Shown: one piece after another, positions 45,413 through 55,700 of the stretch
Layout of the letters: every line of letters starts with the position of its first letter
Position numbering within the stretch: the first letter of the stretch is position 1
DNA from: Oscillospiraceae bacterium
GTDB taxonomy: Bacteria > Bacillota > Clostridia > WRLR01
Length of the DNA stretch: 64,000 nucleotides
NCBI GenBank assembly: GCA_009777515.1
Contig: WRLR01000005.1
Span: 1 to 64,000, forward strand
Reading direction: 5' to 3'
Translations under genes and position numbers: made by a program
The notes under the pieces: model-generated
Databases searched by the model: none
The model's input: only the letters and a program-made list of their open reading frames with translations
What the model was told of the DNA's origin: nothing

Positions 45413-48400
45413 CAACGCACAGTATATAGGCGAAAATGGCGGCGATGCAGAACTGGATGCATCGGCCACCGAGCCCGGCGATGATGCTGACACCGAAGCA
45501 GCAGTGGACGAAAACAAAGCGGGGCGCTTTTTATGGCCCGCTTTCGCTTTTGCCGTCCCGTTTGCGATCCATGCTATTGCATTTGCCATAATCAACATCT
45601 CCCCGTTCGGGGCGCGGACAAGGAGCATGATGGTCATTGATAATTTCCATCAATACTCCCCGTTCCTCATCGAGTTCCGAGACATCTTAAAAAACGGCGG
45701 CAGCATGCTATATTCGTGGAATAGCGGGCTGGGTTCTAACTATTGGGCGCGCTACGCATATTACTTAGCTAGCCCGCTAAATCTACTGTTCGTATTCTTC
45801 CCCGCAAGGCTGCTGCCCGAATTTATCGTAATACTGTCCCTATTACGCACCGGTTTCGCGGGCTTAGCGTTTTTTATATATGCGCGCGAAAAATTCCAAA
45901 AGAACATCGGCGCCGAAGGGGTCGCCTTTGCCACGATGTACGCGGTATCGGCCCATACGCTGGCATATTATTGGAACATCATGTGGTTCGACTGCATCGC
46001 GCTGCTGCCGCTGATAGTCCTCGGCGTGGAGCGGCTCGCGCGGGGGCGGCGCGGCATCCTGTACTGCATTACCCTCGCCATCGCGATGTATTCTAACTAT
46101 TATATCGCTCTGATCATCTGTATATTTGTCTGTGTATATTACATCGCCTATACCGCCGCCGAAGCCGCCGCCACATTTAAAGGCATTGTGCGCAACGCGG
46201 CTCGGTTCGCTTTATATTCCGTACTGTCGGCTGGTATCGCCTCGATTATCCTGCTGCCCACATGGTCGGCGCTCGCCGTATCGCAGTCCGCCGGCGCGAA
46301 GTTTCCCGCCCGCTTCGAATTCTATTATAACGCGTTGGAGATATTGTCCGGACATTTGTTTAATGTAGCTCCGTCCGTCATGTCCGGTAAGCCGAACCTA
46401 TACTGCGGCATTACGGTGCTTATCCTGGTTCCGCTATATTTCCTAAACAGAAAGTTTCCCATCAGGGAGAAGGTTGCATACGGTTCACTGCTCGCGTTCA
46501 TCATGCTGAGTTGCAATATTAATTATTTGAATTTCATATGGCACGGGTTGCATTTTCCCAACTCCCTGCCGTACCGGTTCACATTTGCTTATATTTTTGT
46601 CGTTGTGGCATTGAGTCTCAAGGCCTTTTTGAACATGGACGGCGTTTCGCGGCGCGCGGTCTTTATAACCGCAATAGCGGTGGGTGCGTATATGTTGGCG
46701 TTGGAAAAAACCACGCCGGACATCGCCGTACCGGAAGTGCTCTACCCGTCGCTTGCGCTGCTCGCTTTGTATGCCGCCGTGATCGGGTGGGGTATGTCTG
46801 CTTCGCAGCCACTGTCTGTTTCACAGCCACTGTCTGTTTCGCAGCCACTGTCTGTTTCACAGCCACTGTCTGTTTCGCAGCCACTGTCTGTTTCACAGCC
46901 ATCGCTTGCGAAGATCCGGCTGGGGGCACAGGCTGCGACTATTGCCATGCTGCTTTTGACGACAGTCGATATCACCGTAAACGCCGGATTCGGCATAAGC
47001 GCAGCGGGCGCCGGACAGCGCGACAACTATATGGATAATATTGACGAAGTCCGGGCAGCGGTTTCGGCGGTTTCGGCGGTTTCGGCGTTAACAACGGCGC
47101 CTACGGCAGCAATGGCGCCTGTTGTTTCGATACCTAGTAATCCACTCGACTCTAACGATGCGCTCGCACCGGGCAGTTCGCAAACGCCGGACAGTTCGCA
47201 AACGCCGGGCGGCGCCGATTTTTTCAGGATGGAGTTCCTCAAAGACACGGTTTCCAACACTCCGTCGCTGTACGACTACAAAGGCGCGTCATATTTTTCC
47301 TCAACTGCTGTCCTTAAAGTGACCGACCTGATGGGGAAACTGGGCTTCCGCCCGTCGTCTGCATGGTATATATATAAAGGCTCCACGCCCGTGATCAACT
47401 CGATGCTTTCGATGCGGTACCTTTTAAGCAAGGAAGACATATACGACAACCCGCTGTATCCCCATATCAGCGAGCTGAACGGCATCAATGTATACGAAAA
47501 TCCATACGCGCTCCCGCTGGGCTTCTTTGCTGACCGGGACGTCCTGTCCGTCAGCATTAAGCAGGCCAATATATTTTCGATCCAAAACGATTTACTTATT
47601 CGCGCCGCAGGCGGTCGCCAGTCCTCTACCGTAACCCCTGCGAACACCAGCGCCGACAGGCTCCGCGATGTTTTGTACCCGGTCACAATAACGCACAAAG
47701 AATCCAAGAACGCCGAAATAACCAGCCGCTCGGGCAATTTATACCACTTTCGCGTGCACGACACCGCCGAACCGGCATTTATCAACTTTACCATAGACAG
47801 CGCCAATATCAGCAGCAGCGAAAACAGAGCCGCTCCAATAACCACCGCCCCTGTCACCGCTACTGGTACCGCCCTTGCTACCGCATCTGCCCCCACCGCC
47901 AACACCTCCCCCACCACTGCCTCCACCTCCGCACCCGCCCCCCAGCGCCAGCGCCCGCTCTACCTCTACATGCAATCGCGGCAGATCGACTACATGTGGT
48001 ACATTAAAGGCAACCAGTCGGAGGGGCACAGCATAAAAAACTACCCCTACATCATCGACATGCAATACTTCGGCGACGCGGATATAATCGAAATCAGCCT
48101 GAAGATCGAGGAACACGCCTCCGGGGACTTTGAGATGTACGCCAGTTACTTTGACGAAGCCGCGTTCGCTGACGCTATCGCAATATTAAACTCGCGCCCC
48201 TACGAAATTGATACGTTTTCCGACACGCGTATAACAGGGACTATTACAACCGAAAAACCGGGCGTGTTGTTCACGTCCATACCGTTCGATCGCGGCTGGA
48301 GCGTACGGCTGAACGGGGAAAAGCTCCCACCAGACGACATCGAGATGTTCGGGGAAGGCTTCATCGTAGTAAGCATCGACAGCGCCGGCACGCACGCAAT

Positions 48401-48536
48401 TGAGTTTTCATACGCACCCGAAAATTTCTACGCGGGCCTTGCCATATCGCTGGCCAGCCTCGCGCTGCTCTGCGCCCTCGCCATTGTCGGCGCCAAACGG
48501 CGCCCACCGCCATTAAATCAATTAACCAATCAATAA
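45405..48536 (+). CDS. YfhO family membrane protein
   Basis: MMVIDNFHQYSPFLIEFRDILKNGGSMLYSWNSGLGSNYWARYAYYLASPLNLL; ends ...FTSIPFDRGWSVRLNGEKL...IEFSYAPENFYAGLAISL. Confidence 0.9.
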   Translation: MHDNAQYIGENGGDAELDASATEPGDDADTEAAVDENKAGRFLWPAFAFAVPFAIHAIAFAIINISPFGARTRSMMVIDNFHQYSPFLIEFRDILKNGGSMLYSWNSGLGSNYWARYAYYLASPLNLLFVFFPARLLPEFIVILSLLRTGFAGLAFFIYAREKFQKNIGAEGVAFATMYAVSAHTLAYYWNIMWFDCIALLPLIVLGVERLARGRRGILYCITLAIAMYSNYYIALIICIFVCVYYIAYTAAEAAATFKGIVRNAARFALYSVLSAGIASIILLPTWSALAVSQSAGAKFPARFEFYYNALEILSGHLFNVAPSVMSGKPNLYCGITVLILVPLYFLNRKFPIREKVAYGSLLAFIMLSCNINYLNFIWHGLHFPNSLPYRFTFAYIFVVVALSLKAFLNMDGVSRRAVFITAIAVGAYMLALEKTTPDIAVPEVLYPSLALLALYAAVIGWGMSASQPLSVSQPLSVSQPLSVSQPLSVSQPLSVSQPSLAKIRLGAQAATIAMLLLTTVDITVNAGFGISAAGAGQRDNYMDNIDEVRAAVSAVSAVSALTTAPTAAMAPVVSIPSNPLDSNDALAPGSSQTPDSSQTPGGADFFRMEFLKDTVSNTPSLYDYKGASYFSSTAVLKVTDLMGKLGFRPSSAWYIYKGSTPVINSMLSMRYLLSKEDIYDNPLYPHISELNGINVYENPYALPLGFFADRDVLSVSIKQANIFSIQNDLLIRAAGGRQSSTVTPANTSADRLRDVLYPVTITHKESKNAEITSRSGNLYHFRVHDTAEPAFINFTIDSANISSSENRAAPITTAPVTATGTALATASAPTANTSPTTASTSAPAPQRQRPLYLYMQSRQIDYMWYIKGNQSEGHSIKNYPYIIDMQYFGDADIIEISLKIEEHASGDFEMYASYFDEAAFADAIAILNSRPYEIDTFSDTRITGTITTEKPGVLFTSIPFDRGWSVRLNGEKLPPDDIEMFGEGFIVVSIDSAGTHAIEFSYAPENFYAGLAISLASLALLCALAIVGAKRRPPPLNQLTNQ
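46803..46903 (+). repeat. 18-bp in-frame tandem repeat (5 full copies plus partial) in the YfhO-like gene
   Basis: tcgcagccactgtctgtt alternating with tcacagccactgtctgtt (36-bp higher-order unit); encodes (SQPLSV)n. Confidence 0.95.
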
Positions 48537-48592
48537 TATTTGAAATACCGATTATGGGCAGGCTTGAAAATTTATAGAAGGAATTTAATTAA

Positions 48593-48940
48593 ATGTTCAA
48601 CGAAATTTGTATTTACGAAGCGAAGATTGACAAACAGGATGAAATAGAAGCTCTGATGAGGGAAGTCGCCGAGTTCTACATCGCCCAGCCGGGCGTGATC
48701 GATGTCAAGTACATCAAGCGCACGCACCGCCAAAAGGACTTCAACGCGGTAAAAGCGGGGGAGCCGCCGATCCGATTGACCCGGCAGGTCGGCAAGGTGA
48801 CATATATGCTGTACCTGGTGGTCGAGGACGAGGAAGCCCACGCTCGGCTATATAAACCAGCGCTCGAAATGTTCTATAAACGCTGGAACCGGTGCCTGAC
48901 TACAATGCCTAAAATACTGCTAGGCGAAAATATAGTATGA
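48593..48940 (+). CDS. antibiotic biosynthesis monooxygenase (ABM)-like protein
   Basis: MFNEICIYEAKIDKQDEIEALMREVAEFYIAQPGVIDVKYIKRTHR, ferredoxin-like ABM fold pattern. Confidence 0.55.
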   Translation: MFNEICIYEAKIDKQDEIEALMREVAEFYIAQPGVIDVKYIKRTHRQKDFNAVKAGEPPIRLTRQVGKVTYMLYLVVEDEEAHARLYKPALEMFYKRWNRCLTTMPKILLGENIV

Positions 48941-48956
48941 AGCGGAACAAATAATT

Positions 48957-49589
48957 ATGATTGAAAGATTAGCTTGTCGCCTTGGACGCAATGACGAGGC
49001 GCCAAATATTGAATTGGCCGAATATCTATGCCTAAACAATGACACTGTTGGCATAGAAGAGATTGTCGGCGGCATCAGGGGCAAAGACAATGCCGTCGCC
49101 AATGACTGCATCAAGGTACTATATGAAATAGGCGAAAGGAAGCCGGAGCTGATCGCGGCATATGCGAACGATATCATTTCATGCCTGCGCTCAAAAAACA
49201 ACAGGTTGGTATGGGGCGGCATGACGGCGCTGGCAAAAATCGTGGATATTGCCGCAGCGCCGATTTACGCTAGACTAACGGATATCCTGGCCGCATATGA
49301 GACCGGTAGCGTCATCACCGTCGACAACAGCATCAGCGTGTTCGCTGGTTTGTGCAAAGCAAACGAAAGTTACTCCGCTATATTGCTCCCGGTGCTGATT
49401 CGGCACTTTCATGATTGCAAGCCCAAAGAGGTAGCCCAGCACGCCGAAAGGGCGTCTGTGTGCTTTAACAATACAAACGCAGGAGATTTTATTGCTGTTT
49501 TGGAAACGCGGAAGCCCCATTTGACACCGGCAAGCCGGGCCCGCATAGAAAAGATGATAAAAAAACTGCGCCATGACCGGCTCATGTGA
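48957..49589 (+). CDS. HEAT-repeat-like hypothetical protein
   Basis: NDCIKVLYEIGERKPELIAAYANDIISCLRSKNNRLVWGGMTALAKI, helical repeat pattern. Confidence 0.65.
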   Translation: MIERLACRLGRNDEAPNIELAEYLCLNNDTVGIEEIVGGIRGKDNAVANDCIKVLYEIGERKPELIAAYANDIISCLRSKNNRLVWGGMTALAKIVDIAAAPIYARLTDILAAYETGSVITVDNSISVFAGLCKANESYSAILLPVLIRHFHDCKPKEVAQHAERASVCFNNTNAGDFIAVLETRKPHLTPASRARIEKMIKKLRHDRLM

Positions 49590-49653
49590 ATAAATAAATT
49601 GACTTTATGCATGTAATATGTAATATTATATGCAGCACTGATTGAGGCTATGC

Positions 49654-50700
49654 ATGAAACAATTTGATTATTCATTTTTGGAAAAAGGCTTGCTACCGGC
49701 CAGCCTTGTGAATGTGGTGGGCGCCATTGCTGATCTGCGTGCGCGTGAGAGCCGGTTGAAAGAGCAATATCCGGATGTATTCACACGGCTTGAAAGCATC
49801 GCGAAGGTACAGTCCGTCATAGGATCGAATGCCATAGAGGGGATCGTCACCAGCGATCAGCGCGTCAATGAGATCGTCAACCAAAACAGCGCGCCGCAAA
49901 ATCACAACGAAGCGGAGATCGCCGGATACCGCGACGCTTTGAATTTGATACACGAAAACCATGACAGCCTCGACATCCGCGAACGCGATATCCTCAGGCT
50001 GCATGAAATTATGCTGTCATACGCACCTGTGGGCGGTGGCGCATATAAACTGAACGACAATGTCATTATAGAGGTAGACGCGGCCGGCCAGCGGCGGGTG
50101 CGATTCGCACCAACCCCGGCTAATGAAACTGCCTCTGCGATGGAGCAGCTCATCCTTGCGTACATGGACGCGAGAAGCAACTACAACATAAACCAGCTAT
50201 TGCTGATCCCGTGCTTTATCCTCGACTTTCTATGCATCCACCCATTTGCGGATGGCAACGGGCGGGTGAGCCGCTTGCTATCCCTGCTTTTGCTCTACAA
50301 AAATAATTATCAAGCGGGAAAATATATATCATTCGAGGAACAAATTAATAAAGGCAAATGGGAATATTACGAAGCCCTGCGCCTATCTTCCGATGGCTGG
50401 CATCATAACGCAAACAGCTACATCCCGTTCATAAAAAACTTTGCCGCCACATTGCTGTACTGCTACAAAGAGCTTGACAAGCGGTTTGGCGTCGTTCACG
50501 CTAAAAAGCTTAGCAAGCGGGAGCGCGTTGAAGCAACTGTGCTGAATAGCCTCCTGCCGATCTCTAAACAGGAAATAAGCTATATCCTGCCCGACGTCAG
50601 CCCAACGACCGTAGAGGCGGCTCTGGCCGCTATGGTCAGGAACGGAGAGGTAGATAAAGTAGGAAGCGGAAAAAATACCAAATATATCAAGCGAGTATGA
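49654..50700 (+). CDS. Fic family protein
   Basis: HPFADGNGRVSRLL (Fic motif); upstream SNAIEG inhibitory-helix motif; C-terminal winged helix. Confidence 0.95.
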   Translation: MKQFDYSFLEKGLLPASLVNVVGAIADLRARESRLKEQYPDVFTRLESIAKVQSVIGSNAIEGIVTSDQRVNEIVNQNSAPQNHNEAEIAGYRDALNLIHENHDSLDIRERDILRLHEIMLSYAPVGGGAYKLNDNVIIEVDAAGQRRVRFAPTPANETASAMEQLILAYMDARSNYNINQLLLIPCFILDFLCIHPFADGNGRVSRLLSLLLLYKNNYQAGKYISFEEQINKGKWEYYEALRLSSDGWHHNANSYIPFIKNFAATLLYCYKELDKRFGVVHAKKLSKRERVEATVLNSLLPISKQEISYILPDVSPTTVEAALAAMVRNGEVDKVGSGKNTKYIKRV

Positions 50701-50928
50701 AAACCCAAAACCGGAAAATCAGTAATACCTAGCTGTTTTCTTAATTTATCACCTATTCATTGTTAAAACATATGTTTCTGACAGTCTTCTTTATAAATAA
50801 ATTACTGTTTCATTAACGTTAAAGTCAAGAGACATAAAAAAATACAGGGAGCAGTTTTTTGGGCCATCCCCTGTGTTTTTTCCTGTGTTATCTTAAATTA
50901 TTATTCAATCAAAATCATGTAAAATTAT

Positions 50929-52011
50929 TCAATCATATGCATGCTCTTTTGCCAAAATCTTTTCGAACTGTTCTATGGCTTCCATGTCTTTTTGCATGGC
51001 GCAGCGGCCTTCGTCGGCGAGTAGCTTGCGGGCGGCGGGGTCGCGGAACTTTTCGAGCCCCTCCCCCTCAAAGGCAAACCCTTGCGACCACAAGAAGCCA
51101 CCGTATTTGGAACATTCATCGAGAGCGGCGGCTGCAGCGTCAAGCTCGCTGCGCCATTCGGGGTATTTTTCGGCCAGCGCGCGGTAGTAGTCCAGCGCGG
51201 CGTGGCGTTCCCATATCTGGCAAAGGCCGTCGCAGTATACGCCTATCCGAAGATAAACGCTGTCCATGCCGGGCTTGTCATCCACTAAAGGCAAGCCGGA
51301 TAAGTCTTCATGCTCCAACATGTAAAGGTATGCCTCCCACGCGGCTTTGCCTGACGAAATGATTCCCCTGATTTTATCGGTCCTACAGGCGCGGGCGGTG
51401 ATCAGTTTTAGTTGGTCAAGCACGCGTTGGCGCTCGGGGATAGGTTCTGACCGTTCTTTCAACACGATGTAATCGAGAATATCGTTCTGCCAATTATCGT
51501 GCGCGAGTGTTTCGACGTCCCTATGACCGCTGTTTTCGCCCACTCCGTCGACCGCTTCTTTGCATACGATTACATCGCCGTCGTCCTCGTAGCCGATTAT
51601 TATGTTATATCTGTGGTTGCTTGCGCGTCTGGACAGCACAGGGTAGCCTTTGTCTATGCTTTCTGTGATATCGCGCTTGATTGCCTCACCGTCGGTGTTC
51701 ATCATGTTTCCGTCTTTGTCGCGGTTTACGACTATATATTTGGCCGACCAGCCTATTGTTTTAATCAACCGCAGCTCTTCCTCAAATGGCGTTTCGTTGT
51801 TGTTTCCGAAGCATTCGCAGCCTCTCGACCCCACCCAGTCGCCTTCAATCCAGCAAAAATGGTTTGCCATGCCGCTGTAAAACGCAAGCTCGGATCTGTC
51901 CATTTGTGTGCCGGCGATGCCAAATGTCGCCGCCAATAGGTTGACGCCGAAGTCGGTTTCATTGCCGTCGTAAACGATTTCCGGTATGTTGGGTATCATC
52001 CTTCTGTTCAT
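50929..52011 (-). CDS. BtrH-like / papain-fold-like hypothetical protein
   Basis: NLLAATFGIAGTQMDRSELAFYSGMANHF..., ESIDKGYPVLSRR...IIIGYEDDGDVIVCKEA; layout parallels the C-terminal third of the 60025-62781 product. Confidence 0.5.
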   Translation of the reverse strand: MNRRMIPNIPEIVYDGNETDFGVNLLAATFGIAGTQMDRSELAFYSGMANHFCWIEGDWVGSRGCECFGNNNETPFEEELRLIKTIGWSAKYIVVNRDKDGNMMNTDGEAIKRDITESIDKGYPVLSRRASNHRYNIIIGYEDDGDVIVCKEAVDGVGENSGHRDVETLAHDNWQNDILDYIVLKERSEPIPERQRVLDQLKLITARACRTDKIRGIISSGKAAWEAYLYMLEHEDLSGLPLVDDKPGMDSVYLRIGVYCDGLCQIWERHAALDYYRALAEKYPEWRSELDAAAAALDECSKYGGFLWSQGFAFEGEGLEKFRDPAARKLLADEGRCAMQKDMEAIEQFEKILAKEHAYD

Positions 52012-52075
52012 GTCGAAACTTCCTTTTTCGGGTAAATTTGTCCAAGAAGACACAGGGAAATACAGGGGCGGTTTT

Positions 52076-52145
52076 GCTAGGGGACAAACTCAGGGGAGCG
52101 GATCAAGAGAACCGTCCCCGTGATACAAGAAAATCGTCCCAGTGA
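52076..52145. repeat. dispersed-repeat-like element with ACCGTCCC/GTGATAC motifs
   Basis: gagaaccgtccccgtgatacaagaaaatcgtcccagtgatacac; two similar halves. Confidence 0.4.
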
Positions 52146-52149
52146 TACA

Positions 52150-52632
52150 CTATATACCAAGGCTGTTGAGCCAGGTGGTTAAAGTATCTTTTGTCTGTCT
52201 TCCGTTCAGCATTTTGGGGTCTTTGATGGTCGCGGTTGAGTCCACGCTGGTTTTCAGGTATGCCATCGTTTCCCCGAAGCCGCTACCGCCGGATGTGGCG
52301 AACGGTACGATGGTCTTTCCTTTGAAGTCATAGCCTTCCAAGAATGTATTGATGATGGTGGGGGCGATATACCACCAAATCGGAAAGCCAACAAAAATTA
52401 CGTCGTACGCGCCAATGTTTGCATCTTTAGCGACGATTGCCGGCCGCGAGGATTTGTCGGCCATTTCAACCGTACTGCGGGCGCTTTTGTCCCGCCAGTC
52501 CAGGTCGGGTTGTGTGTACAGCACCTGCGGTTCAATTTCATACAGGTCAGCGGATGCCGCGTCCGCCAGCGCTTCTGCTACTTTGCGGGTGACGCCGCTA
52601 GCGGAAAAGTATGCAACAAGTTTTTTGCTCAT
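52150..52632 (-). CDS. flavodoxin
   Basis: MSKKLVAYFSASGVTRKVAEALADAASADLYEI...YDVIFVGFPIWWYIAPTIINTFLEGYDFKGKTIVPFATSGGSGFG. Confidence 0.95.
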   Translation of the reverse strand: MSKKLVAYFSASGVTRKVAEALADAASADLYEIEPQVLYTQPDLDWRDKSARSTVEMADKSSRPAIVAKDANIGAYDVIFVGFPIWWYIAPTIINTFLEGYDFKGKTIVPFATSGGSGFGETMAYLKTSVDSTATIKDPKMLNGRQTKDTLTTWLNSLGI

Positions 52633-52774
52633 GATAATGCCTCCTGATTTATATATTTTGGTTTTTTGTGAAGCGGACGGCCGAGGGCGGCCGTCCCTAC
52701 GATTGCATATATTGCAACAGGAGCGGGGTTTGCCCTATCGCTTGTGCATTAATAATATTGATTGGGCATACTTA

Positions 52775-55700
52775 CTAATCTAGTTTTTCCGTCCAAATCT
52801 CGTAACCGTTTTCTTTGCGTTCGTATTTGTGGCTTGTGGATGCTTCCATTATGTCGGCGTATGCCCAGTGCGCGTCGTTTAAATCCGGGAAGGCAGGGGC
52901 CCAGTCCGGGATGTCCCCGATATCTATGGCGCGGTACAAAAGCCTGTTAATGACGCATACGGCCTCGGCGCGCGTGATAGCGGAGTCCGGTCGGAATGTC
53001 CCGTCCGGATAGCCGGATACCAAGCCATTCGATGCACCGACACCGATATGATCCTCCGCCCAGTGCCCAGCGATATCGTTCAATTCATATCTAATTGTGC
53101 CGGCGGTTAATCCGAACCTGCAGATCATTGCGATAAATTCTGCGCGGGTGATGTTGTTGCCGGCCCTGAACGTCCCATCGGCATAGCCGGTGATGATGCC
53201 GATGGACGCAAGATGTGTTACAGCATCATAGTACCATTCCGATTCGGAAAACTCAAACGAGTTGTCTGGGCGCGCAGACCTGCCTTGGTCGGCCAGGATG
53301 CGGAAAAGCATCGCCGAGGCTTCGGCGCGCGTGATGCTTGCGTCGGGCTGGATATCGCCCCCCAAATATCCGTACTGGTACGCAATATGGTCGGGGTTAA
53401 AGGCCATTATTGGCATGAATCCGCTTCGTTGGCCTATGGTAAATCTGGCGGAAACACCCGGTGGGTGTTGGAGAGAAGGCGAAGAAGATGATGCGCCTGT
53501 AGCGGCATTGGGCGTGTTGGCGGTGTCGGGTGTGTTGGAGATGATTGCGTCTCCTCCAGGTACGCCTTGCTCATCTATGTCCGTCTTGTCGGGCCCGTTT
53601 GCGGGCGTTGGCGGCGCAATGCTAGCGGGGGCGCCGCTGCTGCTGCCGGGGGCGCCGTTGCCGCTGCTGCCGTCACCTGTGCCACTGTCGCTGCCACCGC
53701 TAACGTCGCTGCCGTCGCCCCCGTTGGGCGGAGTCGGGGTTGGAGTCGGAGTCGAGGTCAGGGTCGAGGTCGGGGTCGGGGTCGGAGTAGGTGATGGGGT
53801 CTGGGGTGGGGTCTGAGGCGGCGATGGTATAGGCGTAGGCGACAGTGAGGGCGAGGGAGAAGGCGTAGGCGTGGGCGAAGGTGTAGGCGAAAGCGAGGGA
53901 GATGGCATGAGCGACAGTGTGGGCGTGGGCGATGGCGAAGGTGACGGCGTAGGCGTGGGCGTGGGCGTTGGCGGCGCAGCGCGGCGCGCGCCGATTGCGC
54001 CCAGGTCTATCCATTCGATGCCGAGACCGGCCGCAGCGGCCTCCGTCAACTGTATATTGCCGCCCGCGTAATCGGCAAAGCCCGGATTGTAGCTGATGTA
54101 TCGGTTGTTCCCATATATGCCGCCATAGCGCGGATCCGGCGCCACGGCGCCGTCGGGCGGCATAGGCCGCAGGAAGTCGCCTGCGCCCGCCGGGTCAGCG
54201 ATTATATGCAGCGGCACATCCATGTTCACGCATATGTTGTCGTAAACCGGCGCCATCGACTGCGCAAAGCTTTCTTTGTCATTCAACAGATATTCAAAAA
54301 AATCAAAAAACTCTGGATAAATGTCCCGCCACAATGTCTTATATACGCCGGACATGAAGTAATGCCCCACCGCCCATCCCCCGCCGGGATCGTCCACTAC
54401 CAGAAAGTCCTCGGCGGTATAATCTTCCAACCGCCATAGCTCATGCAAAGCGCTCGCCATGACCGGAACCTGCACGTCGATAAAAATGTTGTTGGCGATG
54501 ACCTCCGGGTACAGGTGGGGATCCATCACCCACAGGCCCGCAGGCGCGTTGTATACGACATTGCGCGTGATCTCCGAGCCGGGCCCCGGCCCGTCGATGT
54601 ATATCGCCATGCGCGTCGGCACGGTTTCGTGGCCCCAGCCCCATTCGCGGATAGGCGTGCGTTGGATGTCGCGGATGATATTGTCGTGCACGCGCGTCCC
54701 CCAGGCAAGCCCGCCGTGATGCACCCCGAGGCCAGCCGAATCGCTCGTCCCCGGGTCGCACATAACGTCAATTATCTCGTTGAACGCGACGAGCCCGTCC
54801 GGCCCGTCATGGATCATCCCGATGCCCTGCGAAAATTTCAGTGTGTTGCTTAAAAGGCTGATACCGACGCCGTTCGCATGTACGCCGCCCATGCCGTTCA
54901 TGTAGCCGGTATTTAATATCACATTGTTTTCAAACAGGAAATGCCCGCTTTCGCGGGTGGACACCCTGCCCGAATGAATTATAACGCCATCGCAGCCCAT
55001 GTTGACAATGTCGCAGTTTTTGATCGTATAGTGCAGCCCGTTCTCCAACGCGCTCGGCTCGTCGGGTTGGAAGCCCCCGTGTTCGCCGTAATGCGCTGCC
55101 AAATACTTGCCTTGGTATGTGTATACCCCGGCATATATGCCTGTCCCGCTCATGTTTTTGATGGTCAGGCCGTCTGCGGTGAAATGGCTGCTGCCCTGGG
55201 GGTTCAGCCCGTTGCGCTTGCCTAACTCAAAAGTTAAATTCGAAAACGTCAGCCATGACGCATTGTACGCGACGAGCATATCCGCGTTCATCTTAGGCAC
55301 TTTTAGCACCATACTACTTATGTCCGCGCTCGCCGGGGGGTAAAACAGCAGCGTGCCGGATTGCGGGTCGATGTAGAATTCGCCCGGTGCGTCCAGCTCC
55401 TCCGGCACGTTTTGGAAATAATAGCTGCCTGTTTGTGGGGGCCTGTGCGGGTCCGGTGGGAACTCGCCTTCCAGTTCGATGGTTCTTTGGATGGGATCGA
55501 AATGCTTTAAAATGAGATAGTCGTGCAGCCATTGGCCGCAGATCATACCGCTGACAAGCGCGTCGTCGTAGTTGTCCCACGACGCCACGCGGTCCGCTAT
55601 CGGCTGCGGGACATAGAACGTGGGCGCCCCTGTGAGGCCTGTATGCGAGCCTCCCGCCCATCCGCCGCCGTCCTCGATGAATATGTAGTCATGGTACGGG

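Noticed and set aside
46663-47026. Alternate ORFs such as (KQTVAV)n over the 18-bp repeats
   Set aside because: Repeat units of 18 bp stay open in several frames; the YfhO frame is the continuous one.
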